Below, in pieces: positions 33,854-41,965 of a stretch of DNA of 64,000 nt. Each line of letters opens with the position of its first letter. The stretch's first letter is position 1. The DNA is from Ilumatobacter_A sp041688325 (GTDB lineage: Bacteria; Actinomycetota; Acidimicrobiia; Acidimicrobiales; Ilumatobacteraceae): NCBI RefSeq assembly GCF_041688325.1, contig NZ_JBDNIJ010000042.1:30239-94238 (forward strand). Reading direction: 5' to 3'. A program made the translations under genes and the position numbers. A model generated the notes under the pieces. It made no database searches. It was not told where the DNA came from and saw only the letters and a program-made list of their open reading frames with translations.

Positions 33854-34720
33854 TCAGCGGGACCAGGCGTGCTGTTCGCGGTAGCGCCCGACGCTGAGCG
33901 GAGTGCTGCGCTGCCGTCGCCGGCGCAGGCTCGCGGTTCCCAGCATGATGGCCACGCCAATCACAATCGAGGCGATGCCGATGAGCAGTGTGCTGCTGAG
34001 CGACTTGTTGGCCAGACGCGGGAAGACTCCCATCCAGGTGCTTTCCGACAGCCCAGCGAGGGGCCCGGCCGGAACCAGGTAACCGAGGATGATCACGCCG
34101 ACTCCGGCGACGCCGAGTCCGACGGCAAGGGCAAAAGTCAATTCGCCTCGCTCGGGTCGTGTCAGGAAGCCGGCGATGAACAGCAGGAGTGCGCCGGCAG
34201 CAGAGACCAGCATGATCCAACGCGTCGCGGTGTTGATGAACGACAGTGATCCCACGATCGGGACGGGCAGGGTCAGGTCGGGGGAGATGGCAGCGCGTTC
34301 GTCGCGCACGATCATGTATTGCTCAGCCGGTGTGATGATGACAGGTGCGTCGTTCTCGCCGATGAGCCGGGCGTGGGCGTCGCTGACGAATCCACCCATG
34401 AGTGCGGCTCCGTCGTTGAGGCGCGAGATCTGCTCGACAAATTCTTTGAGCTGGGCGGTAGAGACACCGAGCGGCGCAGCGTCAGCGCTGGCGATCAGGG
34501 TGGCGACGTCGCTGCGGATGTCGGCGTCACCGAGGATCGCGTAGGAGACGGAGGCGTCTGAAGAGGGCGAGAACGCTACGTGTTGAAACCACCACGTGCT
34601 GATCGAGACTGCCATCAGGACGCAGGAAACCAGGAGCAGGAGTCCTGCGAGAGATCGACGCACCAGGAGAGTCTTGCAAATCTGTGACCACTTGCACGAC
34701 TGCTCGATGGAATCAGTCAC
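33854..34720 (-). CDS. membrane protein with extracytoplasmic domain, unknown
   Basis: 288 residues from GTG at 34720. One transmembrane helix near the N-terminus (about 22-44, SLAGLLLLVSCVLMAVSI) is followed by an extracytoplasmic region of about 120 residues and three more helices (about 155-240). The C-terminus is basic (SLRRRRQRS). No domain recognised. It is divergent from the DUF983 gene, with starts 37 bases apart. The final bases lie about 75 bases from the tRNA terminator, which may serve both strands. Confidence 0.7.
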   Translation of the reverse strand: MTDSIEQSCKWSQICKTLLVRRSLAGLLLLVSCVLMAVSISTWWFQHVAFSPSSDASVSYAILGDADIRSDVATLIASADAAPLGVSTAQLKEFVEQISRLNDGAALMGGFVSDAHARLIGENDAPVIITPAEQYMIVRDERAAISPDLTLPVPIVGSLSFINTATRWIMLVSAAGALLLFIAGFLTRPERGELTFALAVGLGVAGVGVIILGYLVPAGPLAGLSESTWMGVFPRLANKSLSSTLLIGIASIVIGVAIMLGTASLRRRRQRSTPLSVGRYREQHAWSR

Positions 34721-34756
34721 GCTGGCGGTTGTCGAGACCCTCCGTAACCTGATGGC

Positions 34757-35185
34757 GTGAATCGTTCTGGAATGGTCCGCATGCTCGCCCGGGGAGCCCT
34801 TCGCAGGTGTCCGCGCTGCAACGGCAAAGGTGCATTTTTCACCGGATGGTTTGAGAAGGCGCCCCATTGCCAAACCTGCGGACTGCGTTGGCGGCGGGGT
34901 GACGTGGGTTTCGAACTTGGTGCTGCAGCGATGGCCGCCGTGATCAACCTCGGTCCGTTGCTCCTGGTGCTTGGTGTCGCCATCGTTGTCTCCTGGCCAT
35001 CGATTCCGGTGGTGCCGCTTCTGATTTTCTTCATCCCGTCGGCGCTCGTGTTGCCACTTTTGACGTATCCGTTGTCCTACACGGTGTGGCAAGCGCTTGA
35101 TCTGGCAATGCGCCCGGTGCAGCCAGATGACTTTGACGTCGAGTTCATCGTCCGCGATGTGCTGCCGACCGACCTCGATAACTGA
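34757..35185 (+). CDS. DUF983 membrane protein
   Basis: 142 residues from GTG at 34757. An N-terminal zinc-ribbon (CPRC ... CQTCGLRW) precedes two transmembrane helices (about residues 54-105). This layout, with the GAFF-x-G-x-F-x-x-x-x-x-C-x-x-C spacing, defines DUF983. Function unknown; in some bacteria it lies near cytochrome oxidase genes, but not here. Confidence 0.82.
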   Translation: MNRSGMVRMLARGALRRCPRCNGKGAFFTGWFEKAPHCQTCGLRWRRGDVGFELGAAAMAAVINLGPLLLVLGVAIVVSWPSIPVVPLLIFFIPSALVLPLLTYPLSYTVWQALDLAMRPVQPDDFDVEFIVRDVLPTDLDN

Positions 35186-35256
35186 CGTTCTCCGGCGCTG
35201 TGCGGGTGCCGTACGAGGGGTCTCGAATATTTCTTGACTGTTCGAACGGTTGGTCC

Positions 35257-35286
35257 TTGCCCGAACAGTCGTTCGTTGGTTACACT
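35257..35286 (+). promoter_or_regulatory. recA promoter with LexA box
   Basis: A perfect actinobacterial SOS box CGAAC-AGTC-GTTCG occupies 35262-35275. It lies between a possible -35 (TTGCCC, 35257-35262) and -10 (TACACT, 35281-35286) with an 18-base spacer, so bound LexA would block RNA polymerase. A second TTGACT at 35234-35239 could support another promoter. The box is certain by pattern; the -35/-10 assignment is inferred. Confidence 0.85.
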
Positions 35287-35509
35287 GCTGTTATTCCAAC
35301 AACGAGTTCGTCATCGAGTTCGTCATCGAGTTCAACAACGAGTTCAACAACGAGTTGCTCAGTCGCAGAGCAGGCGCACGAAACAGCTCTTCGATCAACT
35401 CTGTGACACCCCATCTTTATGGTGACAAGCAACAAGTCATTCGGGCACTGTCAATCGGCAATGAGCCCCGCCACCGCCGAGAACGGCACAACGAAAGAGA
35501 GACGGAACC
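35287..35509 (+). other. long recA leader
   Basis: If transcription begins after the TACACT box, the recA mRNA has a leader of about 215 bases. It holds the 12-bp tandem array at 35301-35360 and no convincing leader gene (open frames lack a good start). The remainder shows no structure I can name; the recA start is preceded by the purine-rich GAAAGAGAGACGGA. Confidence 0.5.
35301..35360 (+). repeat. 12-bp tandem array in recA leader, five copies
   Basis: Units AACGAGTTCGTC, ATCGAGTTCGTC, ATCGAGTTCAAC, AACGAGTTCAAC and AACGAGTTGCTC run without gaps from 35301 to 35360. The constant core is CGAGTT. The array sits just downstream of the LexA-controlled promoter and is therefore probably transcribed. 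It does not form LexA boxes itself. Confidence 0.9.
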
Positions 35510-36601
35510 ATGGCAGCAGGAACCAACAAGGAACAAAGCAAGGCCCTCGAGATGGCACTCGCTCAGATCGACAAGCAGTTCGGTGTTGGTGCTGTCATGA
35601 AGATGGGCGAACGCACCAACATGGCGATCGAGGTCGTGTCGACAGGTGCGTTGGCGCTCGACCTTGCACTCGGAGTCGGGGGGCTGCCGCGTGGCCGCGT
35701 CACCGAAATCTTTGGTCCGGAGTCATCGGGTAAGTCGACGCTCGCCATGCACGTGGTCGCCGAAGCGCAGCGCAACGGCGGCGTGTGTGCCTACATCGAC
35801 GCTGAGCACGCGATGGATCCGATCTACGCCGCGGCCATTGGTGTCGACGTCGATCAACTGCTCATCTCGCAGCCGGACACCGGTGAGCAGGCGCTCGAGA
35901 TCTGCGACATGCTGACCCGCTCCGGAGCGATCGATGTGATTGTCATCGACTCGGTCGCAGCGCTGACACCTCGTGCCGAGATCGAAGGCGAAATGGGCGA
36001 CATGCATGTCGGTCTGCAGGCTCGTCTGATGAGCCAGGCCCTCCGCAAGCTCACTGGCAACCTGAGTAAGACGAAGACGATCTGTATCTTCATCAACCAG
36101 TTGCGCGAGAAGATTGGCGTCATGTTCGGTTCGCCCGAAACCACCCCCGGTGGCCGCGCGCTGAAGTTTTACTCGTCGGTTCGGCTCGACATCCGTCGCA
36201 TCGAAGCGCTGAAGGACGGCACTGACATCGTTGGTAACCGCACCCGTGTCAAGGTCGTCAAGAATAAGGTGGCGCCGCCGTTCCGCCAGGCCGAGTTCGA
36301 CATCATGTACGGCAAGGGCATTAGCCGTGAAGGCTCCCTCGTCGATCTGTCCGTCGACTTGGCCATTGTCAAGAAGTCTGGCGCCTGGTTCACCTACGAA
36401 GGTGAGCAGCTCGGCCAGGGTCGTGAAAAGGCCAAGGATTATCTCCGCAGCAACCCCGAGATAATGATGGAAATCAGCGACAAGGTCCTCATTGCCAGCG
36501 GTCTGAAGGAAGATCCCAATGCCCCGGTCATCGTCGACGACGCCGAAGTAACAGAGGATGCCTTTACCGCAGCCGACGATCAGCCGATCAGACTCGACTG
36601 A
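35510..36601 (+). CDS. recA: recombinase RecA
   Basis: 363 residues. Walker A is GPESSGKSTLAMH (about 67-79), L1/L2 loops are intact, and the signature ALKFYSSVRLDIRR is present. RecA forms filaments on ssDNA for strand exchange and stimulates LexA self-cleavage. A LexA box lies in its promoter. No recX gene follows; a terminator and a repeat array come next. Confidence 0.98.
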   Translation: MAAGTNKEQSKALEMALAQIDKQFGVGAVMKMGERTNMAIEVVSTGALALDLALGVGGLPRGRVTEIFGPESSGKSTLAMHVVAEAQRNGGVCAYIDAEHAMDPIYAAAIGVDVDQLLISQPDTGEQALEICDMLTRSGAIDVIVIDSVAALTPRAEIEGEMGDMHVGLQARLMSQALRKLTGNLSKTKTICIFINQLREKIGVMFGSPETTPGGRALKFYSSVRLDIRRIEALKDGTDIVGNRTRVKVVKNKVAPPFRQAEFDIMYGKGISREGSLVDLSVDLAIVKKSGAWFTYEGEQLGQGREKAKDYLRSNPEIMMEISDKVLIASGLKEDPNAPVIVDDAEVTEDAFTAADDQPIRLD

Positions 36602-36623
36602 TCAACTCGGTTTCCACATCATC

Positions 36624-36690
36624 GAGCGGCCGGATCGGCGGCACTGGTCGGGCCTGACCAGTGCTCCATTCGGCCGCTCTCTGGCGTTTT
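36624..36690 (+). terminator. nested hairpin terminator after recA
   Basis: Outer stem GAGCGGCCG (36624-36632) with CGGCCGCTC (36671-36679) encloses an inner stem CACTGGTC (36642-36649) with GACCAGTG (36656-36663). A GCGTTTT run follows shortly after. It starts 23 bases after the recA stop and probably ends its transcript. Confidence 0.7.
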
Positions 36691-36720
36691 CAGGCCGTGC
36701 TGCATCGCCAGTTGAGGCGG

Positions 36721-36780
36721 GCGGGTGATGGTGTGGGTGATGTGGCGGGTGATGTGGCGGGTGATGGGGCGGGTGATGAG
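36721..36780 (+). repeat. 12-bp G-rich tandem array, five copies
   Basis: Units of GCGGGTGATGTG with small changes occupy 36721-36732, 36733-36744, 36745-36756, 36757-36768 and 36769-36780. It is the third G-rich 12-bp array in the window and again adjoins a hairpin. It lies between the convergent recA and amidohydrolase genes. Confidence 0.9.
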
Positions 36781-36812
36781 GATGTCGGACTCCCGCATCC
36801 GACATCCTCATC
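36775..36812. terminator. 15-bp hairpin between recA and amidohydrolase gene
   Basis: GATGAGGATGTCGGA-type left arm (36775-36789) pairs perfectly with 36798-36812 across an 8-base loop. It lies 23 bases after the stop of the minus-strand amidohydrolase gene and so may act as its terminator, although no T-run follows on either strand. Confidence 0.6.
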
Positions 36813-36834
36813 TGAGTGGTGAGCTGGACGGCTG

Positions 36835-37860
36835 TCAGAACTCGATGGAGTAGATGCGAGCTGCAGTTCCGGAGAACATCTCGTCTTGTTCGGCGTCGCT
36901 GAACTGGGCAGCAATTTTCTTCAGGCCGTTGTAGAGGACCGGGAACGAGAGTGAGAAGCGGTCGACGGGGAAATTGCTCTCGAACATGCACCGCCCGGGG
37001 CCGAATGCCTCGATCGTGTGCAGGTAGTACCGGCCCTGTGCCTCGACGAATTCGTCGGACGTCGGGGGAGCGGCGGCGAGGTGGTAGCCGAAGCCGTTGT
37101 CGGGCATGGCGAGCCCGCCGATCTTGGCCACGACGTTGTCGCAGGCAGCGAGTGCCGTGATGTCGAGCTTCCACTGCTCGAAGATCTCGTCGCGCTTGCC
37201 TGCGTACTGGCCGACGCCGCATGGCGTACCAAAGTGGTCGAGCACCATCATCGTGTCTGGCGCGGACTTGGCGAGTGACAGCATCTGGTGGTTCTGATGG
37301 TGGTAGTGCCAGGTGTCGTAGGTGAGGCCCCGTTCGCCGAGGCGCTTAACGCCAGCGATGAAGGCCGGGTTTTCGAACTTGCCCTCTGGGTTGGCGGCCG
37401 GGATCATCATTGCTTCGGGTTCGGTGGCACGTGCGAGTGCGTCGCGGATGCCACGGAATCGACCCTTGCTGGCTTCGACGTGGGCATCAAGTACCTCGTC
37501 GAGGTGTGCAGCGTCAGCGAGGTCGGTGTGGCCGACGATTGCCGCGATCGGTGGGCTCGACGACACCTCGGCAGCGAGATACTCGGCGCTCTCGACGACA
37601 AACTCGGTTTCGCCGACAGGTTTCAGGTGGAGCGGACCATCGGTGCGGTAGGCCGAACTGCACTCCATGAAGATCGTGGCGACGACGTTGTGGCCGCTCG
37701 CAGTGTCGAACGCCAACTCGTTGGGTCCGTAGGGGAGCGCGCCGTCAGGACGCCACAGATGATGATGCGGATCGATGATCCGACGATCAGGATCGATGAT
37801 TGGCTCAACGACCTGATCGAGCCAGTCCTGGGTTCCGTGCGAGGGTGCTGCGTTACTCAT
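36835..37860 (-). CDS. amidohydrolase family 2 protein
   Basis: 341 residues. Metal-dependent TIM-barrel hydrolase of the amidohydrolase-2 group: N-terminal IIDPHHHLW metal motif, IVGHTDL, MVLDHFGTP (His metal ligand) and C-terminal MFESNFPVDR with the conserved Asp. Related enzymes hydrolyse lactones or decarboxylate aromatic acids; the substrate is not evident. It is convergent with recA and has no catabolic neighbours. Confidence 0.87.
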   Translation of the reverse strand: MSNAAPSHGTQDWLDQVVEPIIDPDRRIIDPHHHLWRPDGALPYGPNELAFDTASGHNVVATIFMECSSAYRTDGPLHLKPVGETEFVVESAEYLAAEVSSSPPIAAIVGHTDLADAAHLDEVLDAHVEASKGRFRGIRDALARATEPEAMMIPAANPEGKFENPAFIAGVKRLGERGLTYDTWHYHHQNHQMLSLAKSAPDTMMVLDHFGTPCGVGQYAGKRDEIFEQWKLDITALAACDNVVAKIGGLAMPDNGFGYHLAAAPPTSDEFVEAQGRYYLHTIEAFGPGRCMFESNFPVDRFSLSFPVLYNGLKKIAAQFSDAEQDEMFSGTAARIYSIEF

Positions 37861-37924
37861 CCCACAGTTTGTAGTCGCTCAGTGAACTCCGTCGTGATGC
37901 GGAGCGGACCGAGCAGCGCCGCGG

Positions 37925-38368
37925 TCAGCTATTGAACGCGTAGGTGCCGTCAACGAACGGCTTGAAGATCATCAAGACGAGGCTGGCCACCAGGGTCAGG
38001 TGGGTGATGCCAATGCCCATCGACATCTTTTTCTTGGCGTTATCGGAGGTGTCGCTGATGGCCGGCCGGATGAGAAACCAGCTGACGGCGACGGTGCCGA
38101 CCCAGAGTGCGATGGTGATCGTGATCCACCACATCTCGGCCAGAGCGAACTTGTTCACACCGGCCATGCCCATGCCGACAACCCACAGCAGGATCAGTGC
38201 GGGGAAAACAAGCTTCATGTGCAGGGCAGCCATGGCGCTGGTTTCGCCGGCGCGCTGCAGACGCGGGTACAGGAACAACGGGCCGAACGCGGCAACGATG
38301 CTCAGGACGTGGACGAAATAGAGGAGCTTGACGAGGGTCTGGCTCTCGTTGAGGAAGATGGCGATCAC
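37925..38368 (-). CDS. four-helix membrane protein, DUF2269-like
   Basis: 147 residues from GTG at 38368; a TTG at 38392 would add eight residues. Four transmembrane helices: the first holds LVKLLYFVHVLSIVAAFGPL with an internal His, as in small haem-type or copper-resistance-D-like membrane proteins. The resemblance to DUF2269/CopD-like proteins is weak. It is divergent from miaB, whose start is 47 bases away. Confidence 0.65.
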   Translation of the reverse strand: MIAIFLNESQTLVKLLYFVHVLSIVAAFGPLFLYPRLQRAGETSAMAALHMKLVFPALILLWVVGMGMAGVNKFALAEMWWITITIALWVGTVAVSWFLIRPAISDTSDNAKKKMSMGIGITHLTLVASLVLMIFKPFVDGTYAFNS

Positions 38369-38415
38369 GGGCGGAACGCTACCCGCTCGCAACTTGGGTG
38401 GGTAGCCTGCTTCTT

Positions 38416-39858
38416 ATGTCCGACACGGCTCCCGACGCCCAGCGCAGTTACATCGTGCGCACGATGGGGTGCCAGATGAACGATCACGATTCTGAGCGGA
38501 TCGCTGGCCTCCTCGAAGCTGATGGCCTCGTGCGTGCCGCGTCTGAGTCAGATGCCGATGTCGTCGTGCTGAACACGTGCTGTATTCGAGAGAACGCCGA
38601 CAACAAGCTGTACGGCAACCTGGGTCACCTGAAGACCTGGAAGGGCGAGAAGGACGGCCGCCAAATCGTCGTGGCGGGTTGCCTTGCTCAGAAGGATCAG
38701 GAACTTGTTGCCCAGAAAGCCGGCCACGTCGATGTTGTGATGGGCACGCACAACGTCCACCGAGCAGCCGAACTGCTCGAAGCATCGAAGTCGTCTGAGG
38801 TGCCGATCACCGAGATCCTCCAAGAAGCGGTCATCGACGATCATGCGATGTTCCCGTCGGCGCTCCCGGCGCGTCGTGAGACCTCGTACAACGCGTGGCT
38901 CACGATCCAGATCGGCTGCGACAACAACTGTGCGTTCTGCATCGTGCCGGCGGTGCGCGGCGCCGAGATCAGCCGCCCGTACGTCGACATCGTTGGTGAA
39001 GCTGAACAGCTCGCAGCCGACGGCGTCACCGAGGTCACGCTGCTTGGTCAGAACGTCAACAGCTACGGCCGCGACCTGCAGCTTGCTGCGCGCCAAGCCG
39101 GCGACGAGTCAGCCAAGCTGCGCCCACTCTTTTCAGGCCTGCTCCGTGACGTCGGTGCGGTCAAAGGCATCCGTCGCGTGCGGTTCACCAGCCCGCACCC
39201 GAAAGACATGCGGCCGGACACGTTCGCGGCGATGGCCGAAACGCCCGAGGTCTGCGAGCACCTGCACTACCCGTTGCAATCCGGCAGTGATCGCGTGCTT
39301 GCTCTGATGCACCGCGGCTACACCAGTGCTCGCTATCTGGAGCGGCTCGGGCAGGCTCGTGCGGCAATCGATGATCTCGCCGTCTCAACCGACATCATCG
39401 TCGGTTTCCCGGGTGAAACAGAAGACGACTTCGAACGCACGCTCGAAGTCGCTGCGGCTGCCGAATACGATTATGCCTACACGTTTATCTTCTCGCCGCG
39501 ACCCGGAACTGAAGCTGCGGAGATGGAGGCCGACTTCGTTGAGGCGGCGGTTGCGAGTGAGCGGTTCCAGCGCCTGCGCATCGTTGTCGAGCGTTCCGCT
39601 CTGTTGAAGCATGAGGCCCGCCTTGGCCGTGTCGAAGAAGTGCTGGTCGAGGGCCCGAGTAAACGTGATCCAAACGTGATCAGCGGTCGTACGCGCCAGA
39701 ACAAGCTGGTTCATTTCGTACCACCGCGTCCGCTGCGGACAGGCAGCTATGCGACGGTCCGCATCACCCGCGCCGCGCCGCACTTTCTCGAAGGCGACTT
39801 TGTCGAGTTCCTTTCTGAGCCGGCGCACAAGATCCGCATCCCCGTCTCAGCGCTGTAG
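38416..39858 (+). CDS. miaB: tRNA-2-methylthio-N6-isopentenyladenosine37 synthase MiaB
   Basis: 480 residues from ATG at 38416. N-terminal UPF0004 domain with cysteines in RTMGCQMN, NTCCIREN and VAGCLAQ; the radical-SAM cluster motif C-x3-C-x2-C is CDNNCAFCIVP; a C-terminal TRAM domain ends the protein. It methylthiolates i6A37 in tRNA, the product of MiaA, encoded 0.4 kb downstream. Confidence 0.96.
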   Translation: MSDTAPDAQRSYIVRTMGCQMNDHDSERIAGLLEADGLVRAASESDADVVVLNTCCIRENADNKLYGNLGHLKTWKGEKDGRQIVVAGCLAQKDQELVAQKAGHVDVVMGTHNVHRAAELLEASKSSEVPITEILQEAVIDDHAMFPSALPARRETSYNAWLTIQIGCDNNCAFCIVPAVRGAEISRPYVDIVGEAEQLAADGVTEVTLLGQNVNSYGRDLQLAARQAGDESAKLRPLFSGLLRDVGAVKGIRRVRFTSPHPKDMRPDTFAAMAETPEVCEHLHYPLQSGSDRVLALMHRGYTSARYLERLGQARAAIDDLAVSTDIIVGFPGETEDDFERTLEVAAAAEYDYAYTFIFSPRPGTEAAEMEADFVEAAVASERFQRLRIVVERSALLKHEARLGRVEEVLVEGPSKRDPNVISGRTRQNKLVHFVPPRPLRTGSYATVRITRAAPHFLEGDFVEFLSEPAHKIRIPVSAL

Positions 39859-39944
39859 GTCAGTGACCCTCGGACGTCGCCACATTGACCGTGCAGTGCA
39901 ACCGAACGTCCGGCGTGGCCTGCCCCGCACTACATTGAGGCTCG

Positions 39945-40247
39945 ATGGGTGAAGCGACCGAGGATCCGCAACTGGCCGAGTACCGATCGAGCATCGACAA
40001 CATCGATGCTGCGCTCGTTCACCTGCTGGCCGAGCGGTTCAAGGTGACCAAGGCAGTTGGGCGGTACAAGGCAACAGCCGAGTTGCCGCCAGCCGACCCC
40101 GCTCGCGAAGAGGTCCAGATCGCACGGCTCCGATTGATGGCCGAAGCGGCAGGCCTCGACCTGGCGTTCACCGAGAAGTTCCTCCGGTTCATCGTTGCTG
40201 AAGTGATCCATCACCATCAGCGCATCGCCGAAGGCGAACACCTCTGA
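39945..40247 (+). CDS. chorismate mutase, AroQ type
   Basis: 100 residues. All-helical AroQ fold: YRSSIDNIDAALVHLLAERFKVTKAVGRYKA contains the catalytic Arg, Asp, Arg and Lys pattern of the first long helix (R-x2-ID-x-ID-x-x-L-x-x-L-x-x-R). It converts chorismate to prephenate for Phe/Tyr synthesis. It ends HHHQRIAEGEHL, and its stop overlaps the apparent miaA start. Confidence 0.88.
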   Translation: MGEATEDPQLAEYRSSIDNIDAALVHLLAERFKVTKAVGRYKATAELPPADPAREEVQIARLRLMAEAAGLDLAFTEKFLRFIVAEVIHHHQRIAEGEHL

Positions 40248-41155
40248 TCAGTCGGCCGCCACGCGTTGCGGTCATTGGATCGACCGCATCGGGCAAGTCG
40301 TCGGTCGCCATGGCTGTCGCCGCTGAACTTGGTGATGTCGAGTTGATCTCGGTGGACTCGATGCAGGTGTATCGAGGCATGGACATCGGCACAGCGAAGC
40401 CCTCGACGCAAGATCAGGAAGCTGTTCGTCACTACTGCATCGACCTCGTCGAGCCGACCGCCGAGTTCACGGTCGCCGAGTTCAAACGGGCGCATGCAAC
40501 GGCGCTCGATGGCATCGCGGCCGGGGCCCAGCGCGCCCTGCTCGTCGGCGGAACCGGGCTCTATCACCGCGTCGTGATCGACGACTTCGACCTCCCAGGG
40601 GAGTGGCCTGAGGTGAGAGCCGGTCTCGATCATCACGAGACAAACACGCTCTACCAGCGGCTTGGCGAGCTCGACCCGAAGGCCATTGAGAAGATCGAGC
40701 CCGAGAATCGCCGACGTTTGCAGCGTGCACTGGAAGTGACGATCGGTAGCGGCAGGCCCTTCAGTTCGTTCGGGCCGGGAGTCGACCACTATCCCGACAC
40801 CGGGGTCGCGCAGATTGGTTTGCGGTGGCCTCGGCCGGTCATTGCCCAGCGCATCGAAGCCCGCATTCATGCCATGATCGATGCCGGATTGGTTGCCGAA
40901 GTGGCAGCGCTGAACGAGGCGGGATTTTCCAAGACATCCGCCCAGGCGCTCGGTTACAAGGAAACCCTGCAACATCTTCGTGGCGAGATCAGCCACGATG
41001 AAGCAGTGGCGATGATTATCACCCGAACGAGGCAGTTCGCTGTACGTCAGGAGCGATGGTTCCGCCGTGATCCACGCGTACGCTGGATTGACATCGAGAG
41101 CGATCCGGTCGCCGAGGTGGCGCCCACCGTGATTGAAGAATTGCAGCGAGCATGA
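40244..41155 (+). CDS. miaA: tRNA dimethylallyltransferase MiaA (non-AUG start)
   Basis: About 303 residues if translation begins at CTG 40244. It transfers dimethylallyl to A37 of tRNA. Walker A is VIGSTASGKSSVA, followed by SVDSMQVYRGMDIGTAKPS, DxF motif and QALGYKE. No ATG, GTG or TTG occurs in frame between an upstream in-frame stop and the Walker A; the first ATG, at 40310, lies after it and would remove the P-loop. CTG 40244 (or ATC 40247) overlaps the chorismate mutase stop, with AAGG about 9 bases upstream, so coupled non-AUG initiation is likely. Confidence 0.85.
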   Translation: MISRPPRVAVIGSTASGKSSVAMAVAAELGDVELISVDSMQVYRGMDIGTAKPSTQDQEAVRHYCIDLVEPTAEFTVAEFKRAHATALDGIAAGAQRALLVGGTGLYHRVVIDDFDLPGEWPEVRAGLDHHETNTLYQRLGELDPKAIEKIEPENRRRLQRALEVTIGSGRPFSSFGPGVDHYPDTGVAQIGLRWPRPVIAQRIEARIHAMIDAGLVAEVAALNEAGFSKTSAQALGYKETLQHLRGEISHDEAVAMIITRTRQFAVRQERWFRRDPRVRWIDIESDPVAEVAPTVIEELQRA

Positions 41156-41955
41156 CGACCCTGACTCTGACCAAGCACCACGGCCTCGGCAACGATTTCC
41201 TGGTGCTCTTCGACCCGCCTGATGTCGATCACGCGCTCCTCGCAACACAGCTCTGTAACCGCCACACCGGCCTCGGCGCCGATGGCTTGCTGTTGGCGCA
41301 CGACGCCGAGGGCTACGCAGCGAAGATGACGCTGTACAACGCCGACGGATCACGAGCGGAAATGAGCGGCAACGGAATTCGCTGCTTCGCCCAGGCCGTT
41401 GCAGCGCGTCGTGGCGACCTCGGCCCACAGTTGATCCTCACCGACGCAGGCGATCGAGTCGTGGTGCTTGCGAGTACCGATGACGAACACACGATCTTGG
41501 CGCAGGTCGAGATGGGCGAAGTCGGCGTCATCGACGAGCCGTTGGGCTGGGCGGCTCTGGCCTGCCACCCCGATCGACCCGTTGCGCATCTCACCATGGG
41601 TAACCCGCACAGCATCGTCGGCGTCGACGAAGTCGCTGTTGTCGACTTGGCTGACCTGGGCGGCAAAGTTCCGCACGTCAACCTCGAGATCGTCGAGCCG
41701 GGCCCGGAGAGCAACGCGATCACCATGCGCGTCCACGAGCGTGGCGCTGGGATCACCTTTGCCTGCGGCACGGGCGCCTGCGCATCGGCCTACGCCGCAG
41801 CGCAGTGGGGGCTCGCCACACCGATCGACGGTGAGGTCGTTGTCCACATGGACGGTGGTAGCGCCATTGTCAGGTTCTCGCCCGAAACTCCGACATTCGC
41901 CGTGCTGACTGGGCCGGCGACACACATCGCAACGATTCAGGTGCCACTGCAATGA
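41152..41955 (+). CDS. dapF: diaminopimelate epimerase
   Basis: 267 residues; ATG overlaps the miaA stop (ATGA). It epimerises LL-DAP to meso-DAP for lysine and peptidoglycan. Both catalytic cysteines are present: in SGNGIRCFAQA and in FACGTGACASA. The N-terminal KHHGLGNDFLV motif is standard. dapC lies 1.4 kb downstream in the same run, giving two steps of the DAP pathway. Confidence 0.96.
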   Translation: MTTLTLTKHHGLGNDFLVLFDPPDVDHALLATQLCNRHTGLGADGLLLAHDAEGYAAKMTLYNADGSRAEMSGNGIRCFAQAVAARRGDLGPQLILTDAGDRVVVLASTDDEHTILAQVEMGEVGVIDEPLGWAALACHPDRPVAHLTMGNPHSIVGVDEVAVVDLADLGGKVPHVNLEIVEPGPESNAITMRVHERGAGITFACGTGACASAYAAAQWGLATPIDGEVVVHMDGGSAIVRFSPETPTFAVLTGPATHIATIQVPLQ

Positions 41956-41965
41956 GAAGGACAGC

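Noticed and set aside
35293..35509. Leader peptide gene ahead of recA
   Set aside because: The open frames through the repeat array lack an ATG/GTG with a ribosome binding site.
36602..36900. His/Pro-rich minus-strand frame over the recA downstream array
   Set aside because: It is the translation of the 12-bp repeats out of frame with the amidohydrolase; no gene evidence.
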